Origin: Paenibacillus sp. FSL R5-0341
Lineage (GTDB): Bacteria > Bacillota > Bacilli > Paenibacillales > Paenibacillaceae
Direction: 5' to 3'
DNA length: 64,000 nucleotides
Assembly (NCBI RefSeq): GCF_037975235.1
Contig: NZ_CP150241.1
Location: 1,984,001-2,048,000 of the forward strand
A model generated the notes under the pieces. It ran no database searches, was not told the origin of the DNA, and was given only the letters and a program-made list of their open reading frames with translations. The position numbers and the translations under genes were made by a program. Shown piece by piece: positions 1 through 7,962 of the stretch (the stretch's first letter is position 1; every line of letters starts with the position of its first letter).

Positions 1-1
1 G

Positions 2-328
2 AAAGAAATCTACGGCGATAGTCAAATGGCGGTAAGCAAAAAAGATCAGGGGTTATTGGTTCACAAACTTATTCAATTAGGGTATCTCAAAGAAAGTAAA
101 CGCATCGATTCAACTAATGTACAGGTTTTGTTCGCTGTGGAGCATGGTGAGGTTGCCTTCCAGTTAGTTCGCTTCGATGACTTTGTGTTGGAGTACTCTC
201 GCTGGAAAGGAGAAAATATTAAAAATTGTACCGTATGCGGAAAACGGATGCTGGCAAAATCGAACCGGATGAAATACTGCAAGGAATGCAAAAAAACCGG
301 CATTAATCCTATTAGAAAACTTCTCTAA
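2..328 (+). CDS. Hypothetical Cys-rich protein, 5' partial
   Basis: The frame is open from the left edge of the window: eight codons precede the first Met at 26, so the true start probably lies upstream. No good ribosome binding site precedes position 26. The visible product is a short basic protein whose C-terminal third carries two CxxC pairs (CTVCGK and CKECKK), the pattern of a treble-clef or zinc-ribbon knuckle. The body has no other motif that I recognise. It lies just before phage-tail-like genes on the same strand, so it may be a small regulatory or DNA-binding protein of that element. That role is inferred from position only. Confidence 0.6.
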   Translation, partial: KEIYGDSQMAVSKKDQGLLVHKLIQLGYLKESKRIDSTNVQVLFAVEHGEVAFQLVRFDDFVLEYSRWKGENIKNCTVCGKRMLAKSNRMKYCKECKKTGINPIRKLL

Positions 329-474
329 AGCTAGACACAGCAATGCTTTGCATGGTTGTTCAAGAATTTCTTTAATGATAAGCCAGAGACAGGTTTCCTA
401 GTTATGGGGGAGGTATCAACTTGGAAACAGTCTTATAAAGAAAATATGCTACATAACGCTTAGGTAGGTGAATT

Positions 475-1236
475 ATGTCAAATGGGATAACTTTAGCACA
501 TGTAGAGTCTTTAATTAGAGAAGCGGTGAAACATAGCGGTCCGGGACAGCCTGGAGATTCTGGGGAAACGGAACTCGCCATCAAACGGGCACTGGAGGCT
601 GCTGGCGAAGCCTTACAGGCTGCTGGAAAAGCAAAAGAGGCTTATCAGACGACTCGACTTGTGTACCAGAGTCCAGTTGCTGATTTTGAAGAGTTAAGTA
701 TGCAGTACCCTTCTCCTGAAATAGGCTGGACGGTACAGACGTATAAGGATGGCAAGAGATATCGTTATGATGGACAGACATGGGTAGAGATTGATGTATT
801 TGGTCAAAACCTTCAGGTGGTTAATTCTGATATGGATGGACTCATGAGTAGAGCTGAACACCTGAAACTAAATGAGATTCCGTTGGAAGTACAGGATCGC
901 GTTATGGTCTTTTGCAAAGAATCACGGGTGTACCCGGAAGTACTGGGAATTCTAGCCCCCTTTCCATTCAATGGCGAGATTTTACATGTAAAGGGCTACT
1001 GCGGAGTTTCTGGAGATACCGCAACTGAAATAAGAATTGAACGTTCCAAGGATCTCATTCACTGGCAGGATGTGATGGGGAGTCCACTGAAATTTGAAGC
1101 ATTTCAACATCAAGATGACGGTGAGGCTACATTTGAGACCAAAAAAGTGGAGGCTGGAGATATCTTCAGAATCAACATCGTCGAAGCAGGTTCAAACATT
1201 CAACACCTTACGATTCAATTAACCATAAGAACATAA
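475..1236 (+). CDS. Phage tail fibre-like protein
   Basis: 253 aa, ATG preceded by AGGTAGGTG. The N-terminus (about residues 1-60) is helical and Ala/Glu-rich with a GPGQPGDSG patch. Residues about 70-105 hold an IGWTVQTYKDGKRYRYDGQ stretch, and residues about 118-140 hold SDMDGLMSRAEHLKLNEI, which resembles the DGLMS-x-x-DKxKLDGI motif common in phage tail fibres and baseplate appendages. The C-terminal 110 residues look like a beta-sandwich. A tail fibre or receptor-binding accessory role is inferred from this motif and from the run of fibre-like genes that follows. It is separated from the next gene by 19 nt containing an AGGAG site. Confidence 0.65.
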   Translation: MSNGITLAHVESLIREAVKHSGPGQPGDSGETELAIKRALEAAGEALQAAGKAKEAYQTTRLVYQSPVADFEELSMQYPSPEIGWTVQTYKDGKRYRYDGQTWVEIDVFGQNLQVVNSDMDGLMSRAEHLKLNEIPLEVQDRVMVFCKESRVYPEVLGILAPFPFNGEILHVKGYCGVSGDTATEIRIERSKDLIHWQDVMGSPLKFEAFQHQDDGEATFETKKVEAGDIFRINIVEAGSNIQHLTIQLTIRT

Positions 1237-1255
1237 AAAAAGGAGATGGATTATT

Positions 1256-1798
1256 ATGACACAACCAATTATTACATGGATGGACGCAACACACAGCAAG
1301 GAGATTGTAGCACCGTTTGATTATGGTGTTATTGATGCAGATACCAAAAGTGAAATTCGTATTTTTAATGTGTGGAACAATAAAGGTGGTGCGACAGATG
1401 TGTCCAAAATGGAGGACTGCACTTTTACAACGCGGGATATGGACGGGGGCACTGGTGATACGGTTAAATACGATATTGAAGCTGTTAAAAATAACTGGTT
1501 TCATGTGCAAGTGGACTCACTTGGGGAGAACGATTTGGATGAAGAGAGCTCTCGTGTAGGCAAGGACTTTTCGAAGCCTATTGGAACTACGGGCAAAACT
1601 ACGGTGGATCATTCAGGAACACCTTATGCAACACCGCTAGTACCGGGTGCAAAAGAGATTTTGGGAGTCAACAACAATGGAAATCAACAAGACGCCGCAG
1701 GTAACTATGTAACGCTGTCTATTCAATGCGAAGTACCCTTGAATGCTCGTAGTGGTAAACAAGAGTTCAAGAAACGTATCTCCTATCGTTACGTTTAA
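1256..1798 (+). CDS. Hypothetical tail-island structural protein
   Basis: 180 aa with a strong ribosome binding site (AAAAGGAG) before the ATG. The sequence is rich in beta-forming residues, Asp, Thr and Gly, has no signal peptide or membrane segment, and I see no catalytic motif. It begins ITWMDATHSKEI and ends in a strongly basic strand (KKRISYRYV). Size, composition and location between tail-fibre-like genes suggest a structural component such as a minor tail or collar protein, but I cannot assign a family. A hairpin terminator follows the stop, so this gene may end a transcript. Confidence 0.55.
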   Translation: MTQPIITWMDATHSKEIVAPFDYGVIDADTKSEIRIFNVWNNKGGATDVSKMEDCTFTTRDMDGGTGDTVKYDIEAVKNNWFHVQVDSLGENDLDEESSRVGKDFSKPIGTTGKTTVDHSGTPYATPLVPGAKEILGVNNNGNQQDAAGNYVTLSIQCEVPLNARSGKQEFKKRISYRYV

Positions 1799-1814
1799 GA
1801 AAAGTTAATGATGC

Positions 1815-1843
1815 AGACAGGCTATTGTAGCCTGTCTTTTTAT
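1815..1843 (+). terminator. Intrinsic terminator after the 180-aa gene
   Basis: The stem AGACAGGCTA pairs with TAGCCTGTCT around a short TTG loop and is followed by a run of T. It lies 16 nt after a stop codon and before the next Shine-Dalgarno. Confidence 0.8.
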
Positions 1844-1865
1844 TTATCTATGAGGAGGAAAAACT

Positions 1866-2486
1866 GTGATTTTAGGTCAGAAACAGTACTCTCGTTCACC
1901 TGTATCTCAAGCTTATATATGGATTGCCGATTATTATGATGGAACATATCTGAGTGAGTATGATCTTCAGACACAACATGCGCACCGCTTTTATGACATC
2001 AACAAAGAGAAGTTGGTGTTATTCGGATTGATAGGTCAAGGATCCCAAGTTTATTACAATGTTTCCAATGGGGTCTTCCACATTAATGCTGATCGTTACT
2101 CCATATCTTATGAATGTGAGGAGCAGGAGTACCCTTTAACCGGGAGAACGTTTGTATACAATGACATCATCCAATTCAAAAATGGATCCTCAGAAGCGAA
2201 TATGGCTGGATTTTCAGGGCAGGGGAATTCAGGGGCTTTCAGAAATACGATTGAATGTTTTAACTTTGGTTACAAAAAAACAATGAATCTGAATGATGCA
2301 CAAATTAATTTTCAATGCGTATGTTCCCTGCCTCTAAAGGAATCCGTATTCTTTCAAATAAAAATTTCTTCTAACCTGGACTTGCCTGGGCAACTCGTTA
2401 TTCGTAAAAATGGGTTTGTCGTAGATCGAATCATAGCCCCTCTGAGGGCAAATCATGCAGGGATCATAAACTGGGACATTCGTTGA
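1866..2486 (+). CDS. Hypothetical tail-island protein
   Basis: 206 aa with a GTG start placed by GAGGAGGAAAAACT immediately upstream. It is a mixed beta protein with aromatic-rich segments (YIWIADYYDGTYLSEYD near the N-terminus). The N-terminal half reads like a substrate or partner recognition fold, and residues about 110-190 include NTIECFNFGYKK and a long strand-rich tail ending in NHAGIINWDIR. I recognise no family. It has no signal peptide. It lies between other tail-island genes, so a structural virion-like role is the most economical inference. Confidence 0.5.
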   Translation: MILGQKQYSRSPVSQAYIWIADYYDGTYLSEYDLQTQHAHRFYDINKEKLVLFGLIGQGSQVYYNVSNGVFHINADRYSISYECEEQEYPLTGRTFVYNDIIQFKNGSSEANMAGFSGQGNSGAFRNTIECFNFGYKKTMNLNDAQINFQCVCSLPLKESVFFQIKISSNLDLPGQLVIRKNGFVVDRIIAPLRANHAGIINWDIR

Positions 2487-2519
2487 GCTGGATTTTGAGA
2501 TGAGATAGGTGGTGAGAGT

Positions 2520-3092
2520 ATGGCAATTCAAGAAATTTTACTAGATATAGATCTGTCTGTAGGTGTTTTTCAAGATACGATAGTTGAGGATCAGAAGTTG
2601 AAATTAAGGGAACTGGGTCATGATGCGGACGCGAATTCAATTTATCCTGCTACTGGATCTTGGGAGTCCATCGCGATTCGAATTCAGGATAAAATCGCTT
2701 CATTTAAAGGTGTGGCTGCACAGGTAGATGTTACGGAGGGCGCAGCATACAAGATTTACTGGAGTACGTCTGAAGACGGTTTTGAGTGGTTGGAGTATGA
2801 GGAAGTCTCATCTAATAGCGCTGTGTCCAAATCTCCTGCAAAGTATGCAAAGGTGAAAATTGAGATTTTTGCAGAAAAGAAATATTCCAACTTTTACATA
2901 GACGATTTTAATCAGAAGGATAAATACAGTAATCCTTTTATTGAAAGTGAAAATGGTTCACTAGGCTTAAAGAAAATATATCAATTGAACATGGAACGAG
3001 TATCTGACACTCCAACAGGCATGGTGTTACGTCAGAAGGTTGAAAACACGAAATTTAAGAAAGTAGATCGAATCAGAGTGAGTAAGGGGTGA
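2520..3092 (+). CDS. Hypothetical beta-rich tail-island protein
   Basis: 190 aa with ATG after a GGTGAGAG site. The central part (about 60-125) is strand-rich and includes YKIYWSTSEDGFEWLEYEE, similar in feel to discoidin-like or fibronectin-like beta-sandwich repeats. The C-terminus contains GSLGLKKIYQLNMERVSD and ends FKKVDRIRVSKG. That short LG-x-K-x-[FY] pattern recurs near the ends of three larger proteins downstream (ends at 6450, 7902 and 9102), suggesting a common attachment tail. The next gene starts 4 nt after the stop, so the two are translationally linked. Exact function unknown. Confidence 0.55.
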   Translation: MAIQEILLDIDLSVGVFQDTIVEDQKLKLRELGHDADANSIYPATGSWESIAIRIQDKIASFKGVAAQVDVTEGAAYKIYWSTSEDGFEWLEYEEVSSNSAVSKSPAKYAKVKIEIFAEKKYSNFYIDDFNQKDKYSNPFIESENGSLGLKKIYQLNMERVSDTPTGMVLRQKVENTKFKKVDRIRVSKG

Positions 3093-3096
3093 TTTT

Positions 3097-3795
3097 ATGG
3101 CAGCTCCAGCGACTACAGGGCAGTTGAGAGAAAAGCTATCTGATATGGAAATCGGAGACTACATTGTTTGGAAATACGATAATACAATAAGTGGATACAT
3201 TTTCGGAGGAAGTACGACTGGTTATACAGAAATCCCACTAACAGGAAATCCATTAGCCAGTATGCCTTTGAAATATTTTTGGTATGCCATCAAAGTGGAC
3301 AAAGGGCTACTAATAGCAGATAGAGTTATAAGTAACACAGTAGCATGGGATTGGTTAAATTCAAATAAATTCGTTGAAGGTTCGCCACGCATTATTAGTG
3401 CCACATCAGGTGTTGTTCGTTGCCCAAGTGGGGGAGTAATATATGCAGATGCGAATGGGAAAAAGTCAAACACTGATTTAGGGTTTGGAGCATTTCCCTC
3501 TATAAATGAGTGGGATAAGTATCTCATTAATTTTCCTGTAAACAAGATTCTGTCAGGAAAAATTCTAGACGATGTTTTTCATCATTTAAGTAATTATAGC
3601 TGGTGCAGAGAAACACCGAATTATGGCACATGGAGAGACAAAGCTGGAAATTCGACTACAACAGCATCTAATAATCAACGCATTGGAAGAGGTAGTAATA
3701 CCAGAGCACAGTGGAGTGACATAAACTACTCTGCAAGTGGTGGTTCATATGCCACCTGGGGCTTTCGTCCAGTATTTGAATATAAGGAGGTGTAA
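3097..3795 (+). CDS. GFRP-ending domain protein (tail fibre-like)
   Basis: 232 aa with ATG preceded by AAGGGGTGA. The order of landmarks is: an N-terminal DYIVWKYDN segment, a LIADRVISNTVAWDWLN segment (about 70-90), an RCPSGGVIYAD strand, an INEWDKYLINFP segment with KILSGKILDD, an IGRGSN turn, and a terminal WGFRPVFEYKEV. This layout resembles DUF6273-like domains in phage and surface proteins, recognised only by general likeness. The same landmarks recur, split around another domain, in the 883-aa protein just downstream. It has no signal peptide. Probable role is a structural or receptor-facing part of a tail. Confidence 0.6.
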   Translation: MAAPATTGQLREKLSDMEIGDYIVWKYDNTISGYIFGGSTTGYTEIPLTGNPLASMPLKYFWYAIKVDKGLLIADRVISNTVAWDWLNSNKFVEGSPRIISATSGVVRCPSGGVIYADANGKKSNTDLGFGAFPSINEWDKYLINFPVNKILSGKILDDVFHHLSNYSWCRETPNYGTWRDKAGNSTTTASNNQRIGRGSNTRAQWSDINYSASGGSYATWGFRPVFEYKEV

Positions 3796-3798
3796 TAT

Positions 3799-6450
3799 AT
3801 GGCTACAGTAGGAGATCAACTGGCACTGCCAGAATCAGGATGGAGACGATATGATGATACACATGTTGGTTTAAAGTATACAGGGAGTTGGTACAAAGTA
3901 ACCAGCACAAATTACTATAATGGCAGTGTGAATGTAACGACTAGAGCGGCAGACAACAACTATGTGGCATTTTCTTTTTATGGAACTAAAATTAGAATCG
4001 TCTCTGATATTGCTCAAGATAGACATTCGGATAATACGATTACTGTAGATGGTGTAACGGAATCATTTAATACAAATAAAACAGGGACTGGTGTATTAAA
4101 TGCAATCGTTTATGAAAAAACGAACTTACCTCTTGGATTTCACACAGTTACAATTACGGTAGGGCATAATCGTACTAACTTCATCATGGATGCTATAGAT
4201 ATTGATGAGACAGGTTACTTATATGGGCATGCTTTAACAGTACCTGAAGATGGTTGGAAAAGGTATGATGATGCTGAACCATTCATCAGCTACACGGGGT
4301 TTACTCAAAGAAACAGCGCCGTTACAGGTGCATATGAAGGGAAAAGCTCATATAATGCAAATGGATCTGCGGTAGGAGAAGTGGTTTTCTCTTTCGTAGG
4401 AACTAAGGTAAGAATTATCTCTTCAACTACCAATACAAGTAGAGCTGAGAGCGTATCTGTTTCTATTGATGGTAATGTTGAGATGTTTACAGCAAGAAGC
4501 GCCACGAATCAAGTACAAACGCTTGTATATGAAAAGCAAAATCTACCTTACGGGACGCATACTGTGAAGATTTTCGACTTCAAGGGTGTGCTGACTGGAA
4601 CTACTGCCGCCGCTTTCGGTCTAGACGCTATAGACATTGATTTCGATGGGTGGCTAGTAAGATCAATTGGATCTGAGATGTTAACACCAGATGAAGGATG
4701 GAAGAGATATGATGATAGTCATCCTGCTTTTCTTTATCTCGGAGAGAATTGGATATTTCAAACTCAAACAGGAACGCCAACTCTGTACAATGCAACCCAC
4801 CACTATTCTGCCAGAGGAATGGGCGGCAATGAAGTTAGGTTTAAATTTTACGGAACGAAAATGAGACTAATATCAAGTATAGGTGTCACTTTTGCAGATG
4901 ATATTACAGTCGTCATTGATGGAGTTAGTGAGAAATGTAGTGCAAAAATAGCGGCGAATGCGGCAACAACAGATGAAAGACAGCGGCTAACTTACGAAAA
5001 AACTAATCTGCCATTAGGTTTCCATGAAGTTAAGATTATCAGTGGAACTAACGGAGAGTGGAGATTAGATATTGATGCAATTGATATCGATTCCACAGGT
5101 CGTTTATATCATCCAGACGAAGTAACTGATCCGATAGATCTCACTATTGGCAAGCGAATTCGCTGTTACTATTCTACAAATAATGGATTGGTGGGAAATT
5201 TTGCGTTCTTTGGTCAAGAGACAGCGCCACTTATTGCAACTTCTGCTGGTGCAGGTGGAGACTTGTATTTTATTTGTGTAGACAAAGATCCTGCTGGTCG
5301 ATTGAAACTTATTGCAGATAGAAACATACAGCATAGTATTAGTTGGGATACGATAAATGCAAGCGGTGTTGCTTCTGGTAGTGGGGTTCCGCTTCCGAAG
5401 AAAGGATACTATGTGAGCATGATTCCAGCAATGACATCCAATACAACTCCTCAAGGTGTAGCGGCGGCAAGTACAACTTACAGTGCATCCCTTGAAGCAT
5501 GGAAGGCGTTTGATAAAAACACCACTGATGCAGGATGGCTCATGGAGAATAGCAAGTGGAACGGAGCTTGGATCAGCTATACATTCCCACAACCAACAGT
5601 TATTAATAAATATGGCATAAAAGGACCGAATTCTAATGCAAGTACGGATAGCGCTAAGAGTTGGAGGTTCGAAGGATCTAATGATGGAACTAGTTGGATT
5701 GTGCTAGACACCAAGACCAATCAACCAGCATGGTCAGCAGGAGAATATCGGGAGCATGTGTTCACTAATAAAGATACTTATAAAACATATCGCCTAGTAT
5801 TCACTGCAAATAATGGTGGAGCATACGTTCGAACGATGGCAGTTGACATGTTTCAATTGATCGAAGAAGACTCAATGCCAAGTGTAGGTTTATCAATTCT
5901 TCGACTCCCTACTGGTGGTATTAATTCTAGTGACAAAGATAACGAGTGGGATATGTACATTGTAAACTCAACACTAAATGGAACGATCATTGCTGGTGAC
6001 GATAACGTGTGGAATTATAGTGGTGGATCTTCGTGGACTTCCACTACAAATAGCGCTGGTTCGGTAAACAGAACTGGGCGAGGTGCAAGTGGCAATGCAG
6101 GAGCAAGCGGATATAATCCAACCTCTTATGTTGCGGCGGCAACTGCTACTGGATTTAGACCATTGATGGCGATTGAAATTCTTCCAATGATCAGATCGTT
6201 CATCCATCATGATGGAGCGTATAAGAAATACCAAACTGAAGCTTTAACTTGGAATACAATTTCAGCAACGTTACCATCAGAAGACACTTTTATTAATGAC
6301 GGAATGGATGATCTCTCTGTATTAGATAGAAAAAACGAAGAGGTCGTTCAGACTATGACTGCCAATGGATTACTAGGAACAGGTAAATTGTTCAAAGGAA
6401 GTATCGATCTGAAAAAGTATTTTGAAATAACGAACGTAAGTGTGAAGTAG
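3799..6450 (+). CDS. Large modular tail fibre/adhesin with three GW-RYDD modules and a discoidin domain
   Basis: 883 aa with ATG placed by AAGGAGGTG, 3 nt after the previous stop. Three similar modules of about 135 residues occupy roughly 8-141, 145-288 and 294-437. Each runs P-E/D-x-GW-R/K-RYDD, then F-x-GTK-R-I/L-I/V-S, I-DG-V, YEK-NLP-G-H-V-I and DAIDID. Residues about 440-540 and 700-795 resemble the two halves of the preceding gene's GFRP domain. Between them, about 540-690, is an F5/8-type-C (discoidin) domain with SLEAWKAFDKN, GWISYTF-like and W-FEGSNDGTSW landmarks. The tail holds FINDGMDDLSVLD and GLLGTGKLFKGSID. It lacks a signal peptide and LPXTG. Most likely a carbohydrate-binding fibre of a phage or tailocin tail. 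Confidence 0.7.
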   Translation: MATVGDQLALPESGWRRYDDTHVGLKYTGSWYKVTSTNYYNGSVNVTTRAADNNYVAFSFYGTKIRIVSDIAQDRHSDNTITVDGVTESFNTNKTGTGVLNAIVYEKTNLPLGFHTVTITVGHNRTNFIMDAIDIDETGYLYGHALTVPEDGWKRYDDAEPFISYTGFTQRNSAVTGAYEGKSSYNANGSAVGEVVFSFVGTKVRIISSTTNTSRAESVSVSIDGNVEMFTARSATNQVQTLVYEKQNLPYGTHTVKIFDFKGVLTGTTAAAFGLDAIDIDFDGWLVRSIGSEMLTPDEGWKRYDDSHPAFLYLGENWIFQTQTGTPTLYNATHHYSARGMGGNEVRFKFYGTKMRLISSIGVTFADDITVVIDGVSEKCSAKIAANAATTDERQRLTYEKTNLPLGFHEVKIISGTNGEWRLDIDAIDIDSTGRLYHPDEVTDPIDLTIGKRIRCYYSTNNGLVGNFAFFGQETAPLIATSAGAGGDLYFICVDKDPAGRLKLIADRNIQHSISWDTINASGVASGSGVPLPKKGYYVSMIPAMTSNTTPQGVAAASTTYSASLEAWKAFDKNTTDAGWLMENSKWNGAWISYTFPQPTVINKYGIKGPNSNASTDSAKSWRFEGSNDGTSWIVLDTKTNQPAWSAGEYREHVFTNKDTYKTYRLVFTANNGGAYVRTMAVDMFQLIEEDSMPSVGLSILRLPTGGINSSDKDNEWDMYIVNSTLNGTIIAGDDNVWNYSGGSSWTSTTNSAGSVNRTGRGASGNAGASGYNPTSYVAAATATGFRPLMAIEILPMIRSFIHHDGAYKKYQTEALTWNTISATLPSEDTFINDGMDDLSVLDRKNEEVVQTMTANGLLGTGKLFKGSIDLKKYFEITNVSVK

Positions 6451-6475
6451 GGCATAGATGCTCTACTTCTTTTTG
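6443..6475 (+). terminator. Terminator between fibre genes
   Basis: GAAGTAG and CTACTTC form a stem with an inner GCAT/ATGC extension, followed by a T-rich run. The stem overlaps the stop of the 883-aa gene. It suggests that each large fibre gene has its own transcript end. Confidence 0.65.
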
Positions 6476-6516
6476 TATGTAATTAATGATGATTTTAAGA
6501 GAAAGGAGTTGATTGT

Positions 6517-7902
6517 GTGGTAAATCATAATCCTCTTTATACACAGTATTTAATGGACAAGTGTGGGGTTGCATGGTTTAAGATGAACGAATCTGCTGGA
6601 AATTTGATGGATAGTAAAGGTTCGTTTGTTGGAGTCAATAATTCAACATCTGTAGTTTCTGGATTCAGTGGAAATGGTAGGTCATTTAATGGCACTAGTA
6701 GCTATATAAGTTTTCCATCCGGAATGATTCCTTTGGGCAGAAAGAGTGTTCGTTTTAAAATAAAACTTTCTACCGAAGGTATAAATAATTATTCATGGAT
6801 ACTTTCAAGTGGTCATAATGGAGAATCTTCTTTTAACATTCTTTTGGATTTTAGAAGTGCGTCTAAAGGTATTAGATTTACATTAAGAGACGCATCTGGA
6901 ACTACAGGCGAAATATACACCATTGTCACTAACTATTTTGTTGACAATCAGTGGCATGATTATTTATTTACTTGGGATGGAACTACTAATGTTAATGGTG
7001 TGAAAGTATATTGTGATGGCATCATTTCCAGCACTGAAACAGCAAAGAAAAATGAAACTGCCATCATCAATAAACCTTTGATTTTAGGAAATATTCCCGC
7101 ATTGGGTAGTGCAGAGTATTTTAACGGTCAATTAGATGAGCTAGAGATTTACAATGATGTTATTCATCCTTTTGCTAGTAAAATCTTACTTTCGTCAGGT
7201 GATAAGTATTATTCCAAAGTTAAACAAATAAACGATAAATCATCCGTTCCTACAATGAATTCCAATGTATCTCCATCAGGTATTGCGAGTGCAAGTAGCA
7301 TTTATAGTGTAAGTTATGAACCATGGAGAGTATTTAATGGTGTTAATATTAGCAATCTTGACTGTTGGATTACTAACAATGTGAAAACTGGCTGGTTGAT
7401 GTACAAGTTTGAAAAAAGTAAACAAATAGTGAAATATTCAATAACCTCTAGGAATGACGCTTCTTTTAGAGGAGATTTGAAAAGATGGACTTTCGAGGGA
7501 AGCGCAGACGGAGTTGTTTGGGATGTATTAGACAACAGAATTAATGAACGCGAATGGATTCAAAATGAAAGTAGAAGTTATTATATTTTAGACTATGAAA
7601 AAGCTTATTTATATTACAGGATAAACGTTATCGAGACACATGCAGTCGGTAACGCGGCTTATATCACAATCGGTATGTTATCATTTTATGAGCATATGTC
7701 TGATGTAATGTTGAAATTATCTGATGATTCAGAAGGAAATTTTATGAAATACGGTTTAGATGGTAAAATTAAGTTTTTTTCTGAAACTGTTGAAAAATAC
7801 AGTTCTATAAGTAGTTCTGATTCATTGCTAAGTTCAGGAAAAACTTTTGAGCACTTAATTGATATGTCAAAACGCCGAGTGGATAAAATTACACTTGGCT
7901 AA
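6517..7902 (+). CDS. LamG-like plus discoidin-domain fibre protein
   Basis: 461 aa with a GTG start after GAAAGGAG. Residues about 15-215 read as a concanavalin-A/LamG fold: WFKMNESAGNLMDSKG, GRSFNGTSSYISFP, a WHDYLFTWDGT segment and QLDELEIYNDV near the end. Residues about 240-395 form an F5/8-type-C domain (MNSNVSPSGIASASS, YEPWRVFNG, W-FEGSADGVVWDVLD, YYRINV). The C-terminus carries FMKYGLDG and LLSSGKTFEHLIDM, related to the tails of neighbouring fibre proteins. Both domain types bind sugars in known families, so a host-surface recognition function is likely. Base composition is AT-rich compared with the later core genes. Confidence 0.7.
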   Translation: MVNHNPLYTQYLMDKCGVAWFKMNESAGNLMDSKGSFVGVNNSTSVVSGFSGNGRSFNGTSSYISFPSGMIPLGRKSVRFKIKLSTEGINNYSWILSSGHNGESSFNILLDFRSASKGIRFTLRDASGTTGEIYTIVTNYFVDNQWHDYLFTWDGTTNVNGVKVYCDGIISSTETAKKNETAIINKPLILGNIPALGSAEYFNGQLDELEIYNDVIHPFASKILLSSGDKYYSKVKQINDKSSVPTMNSNVSPSGIASASSIYSVSYEPWRVFNGVNISNLDCWITNNVKTGWLMYKFEKSKQIVKYSITSRNDASFRGDLKRWTFEGSADGVVWDVLDNRINEREWIQNESRSYYILDYEKAYLYYRINVIETHAVGNAAYITIGMLSFYEHMSDVMLKLSDDSEGNFMKYGLDGKIKFFSETVEKYSSISSSDSLLSSGKTFEHLIDMSKRRVDKITLG

Positions 7903-7910
7903 ATTTATGA

Positions 7911-7940
7911 GGAACACATCTATATGGTGTGTTCTATTTT
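7911..7940 (+). terminator. Hairpin with T-rich tail between fibre genes
   Basis: GAACACATC pairs with GGTGTGTTC (one G-T pair) around TATAT, followed by TATTTTATTTT. It resembles an intrinsic terminator in the 60-nt gap between two fibre genes. The T-run is interrupted, so efficiency is uncertain. Confidence 0.5.
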
Positions 7941-7962
7941 ATTTTGAGAGGAGATGGTGCGA

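Noticed and set aside
335..463. Short open frame with MGEVSTWKQSYKENM before the tail-fibre gene
   Set aside because: It has no good ribosome binding site and resembles no phage small protein that I know (for example XkdX).
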